Shown here: one piece after another, positions 7,153 through 16,161 of the stretch
Layout: each line of letters starts with the position of its first letter
Position numbering within the stretch: position 1 is the stretch's first letter
From: Rickettsia typhi
GTDB lineage: Bacteria; Pseudomonadota; Alphaproteobacteria; Rickettsiales; UBA1997
DNA: 53,081 nucleotides
Reading direction: 5' to 3'
NCBI GenBank assembly: GCA_945875925.1
Contig: CAMCME010000004.1
Span: 1 to 53,081, forward strand
Notes under the pieces: model-generated
Seen by the model: the letters and a program-made list of their open reading frames with translations, nothing else
Told to the model about the DNA's origin: nothing
Database searches by the model: none
Program-made: the position numbers and the translations under genes

Positions 7153-8312
7153 TTTTCCGATACGCAGCGCAAACTAATACAGCTAATTTCTGCAAAAGTA
7201 CCAAGCCGCATTGGCGGGCCCCAGAAGCCAGTTCCCGAGCTTACATAAACTTGCAGATTAGAATTTGGATATTGAAAAAGGCCACGCAAAACAGGCTGTT
7301 GCAAATAAACGAAATAATTAAACGGCCAGATTTGGCCAGCGTGAGTGTGTCCTGAAAGTTGCAGATCAACATTATTTTCTGCCGCCATATGCATGGATAT
7401 TGGTTGATGTGCTAATAAAATAACGGGGTTAGAAATGTCTCTGCCAGCTAAAGATTTTGGCAAATTATGGCCACCAGCAAAATGGCGACTGCTCCAATCA
7501 TCAACGCCAGCAATGTTAATTGTGCTATTGTTAATTTTTAGTCTGACATGCTGATTGCGCAAAACCTTGATATTTATGCTTTGAAGATAGTCGCACCATT
7601 CGTCAACTCCTGAATAATATTCATGATTTCCTGTAACAAAAAAAACTCCATATTTAGCTTTTAAACCAGCTAGAGGAGAAACTTGAGAAGCTAATTCCAA
7701 AACCGATCCATCCACCAAATCTCCAGTAATTACTATAATATCAGCATCTAAAGCATTAACGCGATCAACCACGCGTTTCAGCCATTTGCCATCAAGAATT
7801 GGTCCAATGTGAATGTCGGTAAGTTGTGCGATTCGCAAGTTATCAAGCTCGGCTGGTAATTTTTTTAACATGACATTAACAACCTTAGTTTTGATAAAAC
7901 GCAATCCGTTCCACAAAGCGTAAGATCCGCAACCTGCAGAGATAAAAAAAACAGTAAGACCAAAATTTTTCTGTAACTGTGAAGAAAGGCTTGTGGTTGA
8001 AATTAAATTAAGTGCAATCCACAAAAAATCAGCGATGAAAAATCCTGAAATTAACAACAAACCAAAACCCATCCAAGGATAAACAATAAATGAAATTGCT
8101 GTTGCAAAAAAGCGCGGCAACACATGCATTAAAGGCATCGCCGCCAAAGTAAGAATCATCAAAGAGGCAAAAAAATAGGCGAAAAAATTTTCAAAACCAG
8201 GGCTTGGTTGCAGATAATAAAGGCTGCGCTGATAAATATAAAAATGCAGCATTCCCAAAATCAGCGAGAATAAGCTTAAGAAAATTACGATTTGTTTGGG
8301 GCGTGGTTTCAT
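7149..8312 (-). CDS. Membrane-anchored calcineurin-like metallophosphoesterase (YaeI type)
   Basis: This 387-residue protein has four or five membrane helices in residues 1-150 followed by a metallophosphoesterase domain. The metal-binding motifs are QLTDIHIGP (about 164-172), VITGDLVDG, VTGNHEYYSG, LLAHQP and SGHTHAGQIWP, in family order. Relatives hydrolyse phosphodiester or pyrophosphate bonds, in some cases of UDP-diacylglucosamine-like lipids. The substrate here is unknown. It is a single gene with a clear ATG at 8312. Confidence 0.9.
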   Translation of the reverse strand: MKPRPKQIVIFLSLFSLILGMLHFYIYQRSLYYLQPSPGFENFFAYFFASLMILTLAAMPLMHVLPRFFATAISFIVYPWMGFGLLLISGFFIADFLWIALNLISTTSLSSQLQKNFGLTVFFISAGCGSYALWNGLRFIKTKVVNVMLKKLPAELDNLRIAQLTDIHIGPILDGKWLKRVVDRVNALDADIIVITGDLVDGSVLELASQVSPLAGLKAKYGVFFVTGNHEYYSGVDEWCDYLQSINIKVLRNQHVRLKINNSTINIAGVDDWSSRHFAGGHNLPKSLAGRDISNPVILLAHQPISMHMAAENNVDLQLSGHTHAGQIWPFNYFVYLQQPVLRGLFQYPNSNLQVYVSSGTGFWGPPMRLGTFAEISCISLRCVSEN

Positions 8313-8422
8313 GGAAAATTATTGAGATAAAACAGAATTATTTTTGTTTGAGTTTATTGATGTTCAAAGATTTATAAATGAAATGCGATGTAAAGAAGAT
8401 TTCTTTTTAGTTACACTTGCGA

Positions 8423-9217
8423 TTATCTTGTAAAGCCAACCCTGCCAAAGCCGGGTAATTTAATTGCGGGTTTTAAAAAATCGATTCCGTAGTTAAGTCC
8501 AATCAAATTAATTTCGATTCCTTCGACTAAACCAATTGTTAAACCGAACAATCCGAAGAGTGAAAATTGTAAGCCAGTTTTTGATTCAGAAAGTGCGAAA
8601 AATTTTACGCCAGAATTGTCGCACAGCCAATCTTTACCAATTGCATTATTTGGAAGCGCCACTTTTAAATCAGGAATTTGACGAATTACAAAAGAGACAA
8701 AACTGTTGCTGTTGGGCCCTGGATAAGCACGGTAAAGTTGGGGGTAAGGGTATTTTTTTACCGCCTCGTAAATTTGCGGAATTAGTTTTTCGGCTTCTTC
8801 ACCTGAAGCTGAGAAAATAATTTTAGGATCAGCATCAAACCATCTCCTGTCTGGTAAATCTTTTTGTGTAACAACCACGCCATCCGCACCAAAGTAAGTT
8901 CCCCACAAAACTACGAAGTGAATTAAATAACTGTCGGCATTTTTTTCTTTCGTGGCAATCCAAGTGTGCTGACTGAATTTGCCGCGCCACGAGTAAGCTT
9001 TGGCGCTGTAAATTTGCACTTGTGCTTCAGGAGTTGCTGAAGCTTCTGCAACTAATCCAACAGAGTCGCGACTGGCTTTGTCCCAATTGTTTGATCCAGC
9101 TTTGGGATTGAAGTAAATCAGTGCAAAAGTGCAAATAATCAGAAGTGAAAAAAACATTTTAGTTTTTGAAATTTGAATTGATTTTGAGAGGAAATTTATT
9201 TTGAAATTGCGCTTCAT
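8423..9217 (-). CDS. DUF3750 family protein
   Basis: This 264-residue protein has one N-terminal membrane segment (about 20-40), probably an uncleaved anchor. The conserved DUF3750 features follow: AKAYSWRGKFSQHTWIA, then PDRRWFDADP, YPYPQLYRAYPGPNSNSFVS, LPNNAIGKDW and a glycine-rich end with LIGLNYGIDFLKPAIKLPG. The family is common in proteobacteria and has no proven function. The bulk is expected on the periplasmic side. The gene is complete and stands alone. Confidence 0.85.
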   Translation of the reverse strand: MKRNFKINFLSKSIQISKTKMFFSLLIICTFALIYFNPKAGSNNWDKASRDSVGLVAEASATPEAQVQIYSAKAYSWRGKFSQHTWIATKEKNADSYLIHFVVLWGTYFGADGVVVTQKDLPDRRWFDADPKIIFSASGEEAEKLIPQIYEAVKKYPYPQLYRAYPGPNSNSFVSFVIRQIPDLKVALPNNAIGKDWLCDNSGVKFFALSESKTGLQFSLFGLFGLTIGLVEGIEINLIGLNYGIDFLKPAIKLPGFGRVGFTR

Positions 9218-9402
9218 TAAACTAGATGATTATTATAATTACGACAATGCACCACTTAAGGCAGGCTCTAAAATGAATATGAAAAACAAAATATTTAATC
9301 TAATTCACCGTAGTTCTGGAAGAAATGTCATGAATGAGAGTTGGAAATTTTTCGCCAAGATAAAAAAATAACAATGTTTAAGAACCAGAGGCTTTGAATT
9401 AG

Positions 9403-9830
9403 CTAACAATGTCTAGTAAAATTTTTTACATGCTCAATAAAAATTCGAAGCTTTGGAAGAACTTGCGCTTTGCTTGGATAATAAAGATAAAATTCAGCGC
9501 TGGTTGGAGCAAACTGGCTTAGAATAATTTCAAGTTTGCCTGACTTAACTTGGTCTTTGATGGCATCTTGCGTTGTGTAATAATTCCCGCTGCGTCAATT
9601 GCGGCGTTAAGTGCGGCGGTGACGAATTTAACGGGCCAAAAAGTTTAATCGCGATTACATCTTTTGCTAAAATCTCAGACAGACGAATTCCGGCATCAAA
9701 GCCTTTGGCAAAGATTTCCAATTGCCAATCTTCAAAAAACAACTCAACCGTTATTTTAGGATATTTTTTATTAAAACTTTTGATCAGTGGCGCTAGATAA
9801 GATAAATAATTCGCGGAAATTATTACTTAA
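9403..9830 (-). pseudogene. Decayed LysR-type regulator (effector-binding domain remnant)
   Basis: On the minus strand one frame reads LAPLIKSFNKKYPKITVELF, FEDWQLEIFAKGFDAGIRLS and AIKLFGP. A shift to another frame continues as VKFVTAALNAAIDAAG. A third block reads SGKLEIILSQFAPTSAEFYL and ends in KLRIFIEHVKN before a TAG at 9403. These are consecutive parts of a LysR substrate-binding domain, broken by a frameshift and a deletion. The helix-turn-helix part is missing. LysR genes are often divergent from zinc alcohol dehydrogenases such as the one at 10082, so it may be the lost regulator of that gene. Confidence 0.75.
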
Positions 9831-9932
9831 AGGTTCGTGAAGAAATATAGGATTTTGTTTAATAATATTTCTGTCTATTAATTAAGTAATTAAAAATTTT
9901 TGGCGATTTATCACCTTATAGCAAATAGCAAT

Positions 9933-9997
9933 GAGTTCGCCAATAACCCCCAACCCTCCTTTTCAAGGAGGTTTTGTGGGTGGTTATTCGCGAACTC
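9933..9997. repeat. Imperfect 65-bp palindrome
   Basis: GAGTTCGC at the left and its complement GCGAACTC at the right enclose a second stem, CCTCCTT/AAGGAGG. The right half (GGGTGGTTATTCGCGAACTC) recurs in changed form near 34056-34075 (GGGTGGTTATTAACGAACTC). It is a dispersed palindromic repeat between the LysR remnant and the alcohol dehydrogenase. Confidence 0.65.
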
Positions 9998-10081
9998 TTA
10001 CTTTAAATTACGAACTTATCTTCAAGTGATAATTACCAAAATTTTTACTTTTTAATTAACAACCAAATAACAGGAAATCAT

Positions 10082-11125
10082 ATGATCAAAGCAAAAGGAA
10101 TCGCTGCTCAATCAGCAAAATCAAAGCTTGCACCATTTTCATTTGAACGCAGAGACGCTAAAGAAAATGATGTTGTAATTGATATTAAATTTTGCGGAAT
10201 TTGTCATTCCGACATTCATCAAGCTAAAGATGAATGGGGTGGATCAATGTTTCCAATGGTTCCGGGACATGAAATTGCAGGTGTTGTGCGCGCTGTTGGA
10301 TCAAAAGTTAATAAATATAAAGTGGGCGATCAGGTTGGTGTGGGATGCTTTGTTGATTCATGCCGCACCTGTTCAAGCTGTAAACAAGATCTTGAACAAT
10401 ATTGTTTGGATGGAATGACAGGAACTTACAACGCCATTGAACGAGATGGAAAAACTCCAACTCAAGGCGGATATAGTGATGTAATTGTGGTGAACGAAAA
10501 TTATGTTTTAAAAATTCCAAGCTCAATTCCACTAGACAAAGCCGCGCCACTTCTATGTGCAGGCGTTACACTTTATTCGCCATTAACTCACTGGAAAGCA
10601 GGACCTGGAAAAAAAGTTGCAATTCTAGGACTTGGCGGTTTGGGCCATATGGGCGTGAAAATTGCCCGCGCACTTGGCGCTGATGTTACAGTTTTAAGCC
10701 ATTCTGAAAAGAAGCGCGAAGACTCTTTAAAAATGGGTGCTCATCATTTCGTTTCAACTCATGACAAAGAAAATTTCAGCAAATATGCCAGCCATTTTGA
10801 CTTAATCATCAACACAGTTTCTGCCGAAATTAACATGAATGATTATTTTGAATTGCTGAAACTTGATGGCACTTTGGTGGTAGTGGGCGTTCCTGAAAAA
10901 CCACTTTCAATTCATCCATTTCCATTAATCATGAAACGCCGAAGCTATTCTGGATCAGTGATTGGCGGCATTAAAGAAACTCAAGAAATGTTAGATTTTT
11001 GCGCTAAACATAACATTACCCCAGAAATTGAAGTGATCTCACCAGATCAAGTTAACGAAGCTTATGAAAGAGTTTTGAAAAGCGATGTGCGTTATCGTTT
11101 TGTGATTGATATGGCGAAAATTTAA
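10082..11125 (+). CDS. Zinc-dependent alcohol dehydrogenase (cinnamyl-alcohol dehydrogenase / YahK type)
   Basis: This 347-residue medium-chain dehydrogenase should interconvert aldehydes and alcohols with NAD(P)H. The catalytic zinc site is CGICHSDIH with GHEIAGVV. The structural zinc loop is [15 protein letters not shown]. The Rossmann motif is [19 protein letters not shown]. Length and the [18 protein letters not shown] block fit the YahK/CAD branch, which usually prefers NADPH and broad aldehyde substrates. The remnant of a LysR gene lies upstream, and a cluster of palindromes follows. Confidence 0.93.
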   Translation: MIKAKGIAAQSAKSKLAPFSFERRDAKENDVVIDIKFCGICHSDIHQAKDEWGGSMFPMVPGHEIAGVVRAVGSKVNKYKVGDQVGVGCFVDSCRTCSSCKQDLEQYCLDGMTGTYNAIERDGKTPTQGGYSDVIVVNENYVLKIPSSIPLDKAAPLLCAGVTLYSPLTHWKAGPGKKVAILGLGGLGHMGVKIARALGADVTVLSHSEKKREDSLKMGAHHFVSTHDKENFSKYASHFDLIINTVSAEINMNDYFELLKLDGTLVVVGVPEKPLSIHPFPLIMKRRSYSGSVIGGIKETQEMLDFCAKHNITPEIEVISPDQVNEAYERVLKSDVRYRFVIDMAKI

Positions 11126-11161
11126 TTGCGAAAACTGTCATCACACTTCACAAGTAAGTGT

Positions 11162-11220
11162 TGTCATCTCGAGGGAAGCGAGAGATCTCATGAGGTCTTT
11201 CAATAAAGTTCGAGATGACA
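11162..11220. repeat. Palindromic element with TGTCATCTCGA arms
   Basis: TGTCATCTCGA at the left and TCGAGATGACA at the right are exact complements. The interior carries GAGATCTCATGAGGTC. It lies 36 bp behind the alcohol dehydrogenase stop and may also end transcription. A related palindrome with CTCATGAGATC lies at 38956-39055. Confidence 0.7.
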
Positions 11221-11235
11221 GTTTTAAATCCAGGC

Positions 11236-11313
11236 AAAGGGGTCTGGTCGATTATATGACATAAAAATTTTTAATTTTTAATGTCATATTAATTAATCGA
11301 TCTGACCCCTTTT
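11236..11313. repeat. Palindromic element with AAAGGGGTC arms
   Basis: AAAGGGGTCTGGTCGATTAT at the left pairs with the right end (ATCGATCTGACCCCTTT), and ATGACAT pairs with ATGTCAT inside. The AAAGGGGTC-A/T-GATCGATTA core looks like a dispersed repeat. No coding potential is present. Confidence 0.65.
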
Positions 11314-11321
11314 CTCATTTT

Positions 11322-11342
11322 GCGAGCCTGAATTAGGCTCGC
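11322..11342. repeat. Perfect short hairpin GCGAGCCT/AGGCTCGC
   Basis: This 8-bp perfect stem has a 5-base loop and no following T-run. It is the third of four palindromes in a row between the alcohol dehydrogenase and glutathione peroxidase genes. Confidence 0.5.
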
Positions 11343-11358
11343 TGAGATTTGAATATTT

Positions 11359-11519
11359 TATACCAAAACATAAATTTATACTCTCATCCAACTTCGTATT
11401 TTTGGTAAAAATTTACTCGAAGAATAACTCTGTATCACTTGATAAAGCGGTATTCTTTGTCGCAATTTTTCCTCAAAAATACTTTGTTGGCTGGGAGTAT
11501 AAATTTATGTTTTGGTGTA
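11359..11519. mobile_element. Miniature inverted-repeat element, copy 3
   Basis: It runs from TATACCAAAACATAAATT to its complement ending in TTTTGGTGTA, with about 25-bp terminal repeats and TA borders. Internal GTATTTTTGGTAAAAATT and CAATTTTTCCTCAAAAATAC resemble blocks in the copies at 4329, 33883 and 49038. It ends 18 bp from the glutathione peroxidase stop and disrupts no gene. Confidence 0.82.
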
Positions 11520-11536
11520 GAAAAGATTTTCCAATC

Positions 11537-12088
11537 CTACAAGTTCTTCTCAATTGCCTGAATAACTTCTTTTGACTGCGGTTCGGTGGCTGAAGAAAAC
11601 CAAGTGATGAAATCGCCGTTTTTATCAATCAGATATTTGTGAAAATTCCATTTTGGGGAAGCAAAAAAACCAGCTTGATTATTGGCCCAGACATAAAATG
11701 GGTGGGCATCTTCACCTTTTACTTTGGCAATTTCAGTTAGTGGAAAAGTTACATGAAATTCTTTTTGGGTGAAATCTTTTACCTTTTGCAATTCGCCAAA
11801 TTCTTGGTTGCCAAAATCGTTTGAAGGCACGCCAATTATGATTAAACCCCTAGATTTATATTTTTCGTAGAGAGACTGTAAACCAGTATATTGAGGCGTG
11901 AAGCCACATTTTGAAGCAGTGTTTACTACCAGAATCAACTTGCCGCGATATTGCGACAAATCGATTTCTTTGCCGTCAATTCCGTTGAAAGAAAATTGGT
12001 AAGCATTCTTAGAGCTAACTTTAGCAAAGCTTTCTTGGCTTGAGCAAAAAAACAAAAACAGGCTCAAAAATATTTTATAAATTTTCAT
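11537..12088 (-). CDS. Glutathione peroxidase, exported
   Basis: Starting at ATG 12088 gives 183 residues with a signal peptide (MKIYKIFLSLFLFFC, cleavage near SFA). An upstream ATG at 12154 would hide the signal peptide and is less likely. The family motifs are present: LILVVNTASKCGFTPQYTGL with the catalytic Cys, PSNDFGNQEFG with the catalytic Gln, and SPKWNFHKYLIDKNG with the catalytic Trp. Cysteine, not selenocysteine, is encoded. It probably reduces peroxides in the periplasm, where its electron donor may be a thioredoxin-like protein instead of glutathione. The gene stands alone. Confidence 0.92.
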   Translation of the reverse strand: MKIYKIFLSLFLFFCSSQESFAKVSSKNAYQFSFNGIDGKEIDLSQYRGKLILVVNTASKCGFTPQYTGLQSLYEKYKSRGLIIIGVPSNDFGNQEFGELQKVKDFTQKEFHVTFPLTEIAKVKGEDAHPFYVWANNQAGFFASPKWNFHKYLIDKNGDFITWFSSATEPQSKEVIQAIEKNL

Positions 12089-12592
12089 AATTTTAAAATT
12101 TCTAGTTAGTTCAAAATCTGGAAAGAGTTTAATTTCGATGCTCTCTTGCTGCATACAAAAAATTCAGAGATACCTTATGAGCCAATAAAAAAACAAAATT
12201 CAATAGGAAATTTGGGGAAATCTGGGGACGGTATAATATTAATCATCAACAAATTTTGAGATAATCAATTTTATACTGTCCCCAGATTTACGAATCTAAA
12301 ACGGAATTTAAAAAACTAGGAATATCATTAAAACACTTAATTCTAGACTTTGGAGAGAATTACACATGATGAGTATGAAAAAAAGTAACCGAGCTAAAGG
12401 AAATACAAAGACAATTTAATGCTGAATTAAAGAGTGACTCTCCATCCTGTATATGTTTCGAACTGAGAGGTATGAGGAGGTGATGAATTTTGGAACTATT
12501 ACTCAGAGATTTAAGTTTTAACAAAAATTTAATAGTATTTTATTCGCAGTTTGTTAGCATTAACTCTACCAACAAATTTAAGAACGAATCTA
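12089..12592. other. Gene-free stretch with decayed sequence before fic
   Basis: Only short frames occur. One piece near 12292-12369 (ESKTEFKKLGISLKHLILDF) looks like the end of a former gene, but I cannot place it. A palindrome is listed separately. The sequence marks the left border of the fic-hsd island. Confidence 0.5.
12218..12289. repeat. 72-bp palindrome with AAATCTGGGGAC arms
   Basis: AAATCTGGGGACGGTATAA and its near complement ending in GTCCCCAGATTT enclose an AT-rich centre. One mismatch lies in the 19-bp arms. The arms resemble ends seen with REP-type elements. No transposase frame is inside. Confidence 0.65.
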
Positions 12593-13711
12593 ATGACATT
12601 CGCACCAAAATTTCAGATTACAGCGGCCATCTCAAAAAGTCTGATGACCGTTGAGGCAAACAAGGAGGTGGTAAATAGCCTTCCAATTACGCCTAAGATT
12701 TTAGCGTCACTTCGGGAAAGTGCGAAGTTGATTACTACGCATTATTCAACGATGATTGAAGGCAATAAGTTGAATGAAAAAGAAATTATTAAGGTCGTCA
12801 AAAGCAAGTCCGTTGGCAAAATCAAACGAAATATAAACCCTAGGCAGCGAGATGAAAAAGAAGTTTTGGGATATTATGCAGCCCTTGAACATGTTCATCA
12901 AATCGCCGATAAAAACCCACTTCTGAATGAAAAAATAATCCAAACCATTCACGCAATTGTGATGAGTTCTGGAAATCCAAAAGCCAAGCCAACTAAATAT
13001 CGTGATGGTCAGAATGTTATTCGCGACAGCTCGAGTGGCGCAATATTTTACATGCCGCCAGAAGCGAAAGATGTAGCAGCTTTGATGTTGCAAATGACCA
13101 ATTGGATCAACAAAGAATTGGCAAAAAAAGATTTACCCCTTCCAATCATTGCCGCAATCGCTCACTACCAATTCGCCACCATTCACCCTTACTACGACGG
13201 CAACGGCAGAACCGCTCGACTTCTCACAACTCTTATCCTCCACCTCAGCGGCTACGGCTTAAAAGGCATTTACTGCTTGGAAGAATATTACGCCAAAGAT
13301 TTAGGTTCTTACTACCAAGCCTTAAGCATTGGCAATCATCACAATTACTACATGGGAAGAGCTAAAAGCGACATCACCAGCTTCATTGAATATTTTTGCA
13401 CCGGCATGGCGAAGGCTTTTGAAAGCGTTAGAAAAAACATTGTTGCCAGCTTACAAAATAAAGGTGATGAAAGTGACAAATCAGATCTGCTTTATCATCT
13501 GGACGAAAGGCAAAAACGCGCTTTGGATTTATTCCTAAAACAAAAAATCATTACCACCAAAGACGTGGCATTGCTTTTTGGACTAAGTATCAGAGCTGCT
13601 AACAACATCTGTAACAAATGGCTTGAGGCGGGTTTTGTTGAAGCAAGCTCAGAAGCGAAAAAAAATCGTGGTTACTTTTTAGGGAAGAAGTGGCGTAAGT
13701 TGGTTGAGTGA
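12593..13711 (+). CDS. fic: Fic-domain protein, probable AMP transferase with N-terminal self-inhibition
   Basis: Using ATG 12593 the protein has 372 residues; TTG 12551 would add 14. The Fic catalytic motif HPYYDGNGRTAR (about 198-209) keeps the active His and the phosphate-binding Gly/Arg positions. A class II inhibitory helix, THYSTMIEGN (about 50-59), matches [S/T]xxxE[G/N]; its Glu blocks productive ATP binding until released. The C-terminal 90 residues look like a winged-helix domain (ITTKDVALLFGLSIRAANNI). Most Fic proteins attach AMP to a protein hydroxyl; the target is unknown. The gene lies 72 bp before hsdM in the same direction, so it may belong to the type I RM operon. Confidence 0.9.
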   Translation: MTFAPKFQITAAISKSLMTVEANKEVVNSLPITPKILASLRESAKLITTHYSTMIEGNKLNEKEIIKVVKSKSVGKIKRNINPRQRDEKEVLGYYAALEHVHQIADKNPLLNEKIIQTIHAIVMSSGNPKAKPTKYRDGQNVIRDSSSGAIFYMPPEAKDVAALMLQMTNWINKELAKKDLPLPIIAAIAHYQFATIHPYYDGNGRTARLLTTLILHLSGYGLKGIYCLEEYYAKDLGSYYQALSIGNHHNYYMGRAKSDITSFIEYFCTGMAKAFESVRKNIVASLQNKGDESDKSDLLYHLDERQKRALDLFLKQKIITTKDVALLFGLSIRAANNICNKWLEAGFVEASSEAKKNRGYFLGKKWRKLVE

Positions 13712-13783
13712 TTTTATGGCAAAAGAACCTCGATCTCTTGTAAGAATATTTTTTATAAACAGCAGAACATTAAAATATAAGTT

Positions 13784-16150
13784 ATGAATCAATCCGCCCA
13801 CAACAAATCAATATCCTTAATTTGGTCAATAGCAGACGATTGTTTGCGCGATGTATATGTAAGAGGCAAATATCGTGATGTAATTTTACCAATGGTGGTT
13901 TTGCGCAGACTTGATGCTTTGCTTGAACCAACCAAGAAAGCGGTATTAGAGGAATTAGTTTTTCAAAAGGAAGAAGCGGGATTTACCGAGCTTGATGAAA
14001 ATGGCCTAAGACAAGCCAGCGGTTATGTATTTTATAATACCAGCCAGTGGACTTTACAGCGCCTGCATGATACAGCCACCAATAACCAACAAATCCTTCA
14101 GGCTAATTTTGAAGATTACTTAAACGGTTTTAGCAAAAACGTAAAAGAGATTATTGAGAAATTTAAACTCAAAAGCCAAGTAAGGCATATGGCGTCAAAA
14201 GATGTATTATTGAATGTCTTGGAAAAATTCACCTCACCTTACATCAACCTTACGCCTTTTGAAAAAAATGATCCTGATGGAAGAAAACTTCCACCTTTGA
14301 CCAATCTAGGAATGGGTTATATATTTGAAGAATTGATCCGCAAATTCAACGAAGACAATAACGAAGAAGCCGGAGAACATTTTACGCCTCGCGAAGTTAT
14401 CGACTTAATGACGCACATTATTTTTGAACCAGTAAAAGACCAACTTCCTCCCGTGATGACAATTTACGACCCAGCTTGTGGTAGCGGCGGCATGCTTACG
14501 GAATCTCAAAATTTTATCAAAGATGAAGATGGTGAAATAAAGGCAACGGGTGACGTGTATTTATATGGCAAAGAAATAAACGACGAAACCTACGCTATTT
14601 GCAAATCAGACATGATGATCAAGGGAAACAACCCCGAAAATATTCGTGTTGGTTCCACACTTTCTACAGATGAATTTGCAGGCACCACTTTTGATTACAT
14701 GCTTTCAAATCCACCTTACGGAAAATCTTGGGCAAGTGAGCAAAAATTTATCAAAGACGGAAAAGACATTATCGACCCGCGCTTTAAAATCAGACTGGAA
14801 AACTATTGGGGCGCTGAAGAAGATGCAGACGCAACGCCTCGTTCATCAGATGGGCAATTGCTTTTCTTGATGGAAATGGTGAAGAAGATGAAATCTCTCA
14901 CGCAAAGCCCAATGGGCTCTCGCATTGCCTCGGTTCATAATGGCAGCAGTTTATTTACGGGTGATGCTGGCGGAGGCGAAAGCAACATTCGCAGATACAT
15001 CATAGAAAACGATTGGTTGGAAGCCATCGTGCAAATGCCAAACAACTTATTTTATAATACGGGCATCACCACCTATATTTGGATTTTAAGCAACAACAAA
15101 GCCGCTAACAGAAAAGGCAAAGTGCAATTGATTGACGCCAGTTTGTTGTTTCGAAAACTCCGTAAAAATTTAGGAAATAAAAATTGTGAATTTGCGCCCG
15201 AACATATCCGCGAAATCGTGTCGGTATATGAAAAAATGCAAGTCGTTGAACGCGCTTTAAATAAAGAAACCAAAGAAGAAAAAGGAATCGCTGCTCAAAT
15301 TTTTGATAACAAGGATTTTGGCTATTACAAAGTAACAATCGAGCGACCAAAAAGATTAAAATCTCAATTTACCAATGAACGCATTGCCGAACTGCGCTTT
15401 GACAAAACCTTGCGTGATCCAATGATCTGGGCTTTTGAAACCTTTGGTGAAAAAGTTTATACCGACATCGCGAAGCACGAAAAAGAAATTGTTGATTGGT
15501 GCGAAAAAAACGAGCTTAACCTAAACGCCAAACAAATCAAAACTTTGACAAACGAAGCTTTGTGGAAGAAGCAGTTGGAATTATTAAATGTTGCAATTGA
15601 GTTGATGCAAACCATCGGCAATGTTGAATCTAGCGATTTTAATTTGTTTAAAGAAAAGGTGGATGAGGCATTAAAAGCTAAAAAAGCAAAACTCTCTTCT
15701 TCAGAAAAAAACGCTATTTTGAATGCGGTTAGTTGGTACGATGCCAGCGCCAAAAAAGTATTAAAAAGCACAACCAAAATAACTGGCGATAAGTTAGAAA
15801 AATTACTAAATCATTTAGAATGCAAAGAATCTGAACTCGTCAATTACGGCTATTTTGCCACCGATAAAAAAGGCGAATACACAGAATATGAAACCGAAAG
15901 CGACTTGCGCGACAGCGAAAATGTGCCACTTAAAGAGAATATTCACGAATATTTTTTACGCGAAGTAAGACCGCATGTTAGCGAGGCTTGGATAAATTTA
16001 GACGCCACTAAAATTGGTTATGAAATCAGCTTTAACAAATATTTCTATCGTCACAAACCTTTGCGAGAAATTGAGGAAGTAAGTCGTGATATTTTAAAAC
16101 TCGAAGAATTAAGCGATGGTTTGATTCGTGAAATCTTGAATCTTGTTTAG
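13784..16150 (+). CDS. hsdM: Type I restriction-modification methyltransferase subunit HsdM
   Basis: This 788-residue protein is the N6-adenine methyltransferase subunit. It has an N-terminal helical HsdM domain (about 10-150) and the SAM motif DPACGSGGM at about 228-236. The catalytic motif NPPYGKSW is at about 308-315, and EHFTPREVIDLM precedes the SAM site. The extra C-terminal 250 residues, with coiled stretches, are seen in one branch of the family. The stop overlaps the possible GTG of the next gene by one base. With HsdS it forms the methylase, and with HsdR the nuclease. Confidence 0.95.
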   Translation: MNQSAHNKSISLIWSIADDCLRDVYVRGKYRDVILPMVVLRRLDALLEPTKKAVLEELVFQKEEAGFTELDENGLRQASGYVFYNTSQWTLQRLHDTATNNQQILQANFEDYLNGFSKNVKEIIEKFKLKSQVRHMASKDVLLNVLEKFTSPYINLTPFEKNDPDGRKLPPLTNLGMGYIFEELIRKFNEDNNEEAGEHFTPREVIDLMTHIIFEPVKDQLPPVMTIYDPACGSGGMLTESQNFIKDEDGEIKATGDVYLYGKEINDETYAICKSDMMIKGNNPENIRVGSTLSTDEFAGTTFDYMLSNPPYGKSWASEQKFIKDGKDIIDPRFKIRLENYWGAEEDADATPRSSDGQLLFLMEMVKKMKSLTQSPMGSRIASVHNGSSLFTGDAGGGESNIRRYIIENDWLEAIVQMPNNLFYNTGITTYIWILSNNKAANRKGKVQLIDASLLFRKLRKNLGNKNCEFAPEHIREIVSVYEKMQVVERALNKETKEEKGIAAQIFDNKDFGYYKVTIERPKRLKSQFTNERIAELRFDKTLRDPMIWAFETFGEKVYTDIAKHEKEIVDWCEKNELNLNAKQIKTLTNEALWKKQLELLNVAIELMQTIGNVESSDFNLFKEKVDEALKAKKAKLSSSEKNAILNAVSWYDASAKKVLKSTTKITGDKLEKLLNHLECKESELVNYGYFATDKKGEYTEYETESDLRDSENVPLKENIHEYFLREVRPHVSEAWINLDATKIGYEISFNKYFYRHKPLREIEEVSRDILKLEELSDGLIREILNLV

Positions 16151-16161
16151 TGGAAAAATTT

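Noticed and set aside
9273..9371. Possible 32-codon gene (MNMKNKIFNLIHRSSG...)
   Set aside because: It is short, with no ribosome binding site or recognised family. It probably occurs by chance in an AT-rich gap.
9933..9997. CRISPR repeat or array
   Set aside because: The palindromes here and elsewhere are single units without regularly spaced repeats and spacers, and no cas gene is seen.
12218..12289. Complete insertion sequence
   Set aside because: Only a 72-bp palindrome is present; there is no transposase frame in or beside it.
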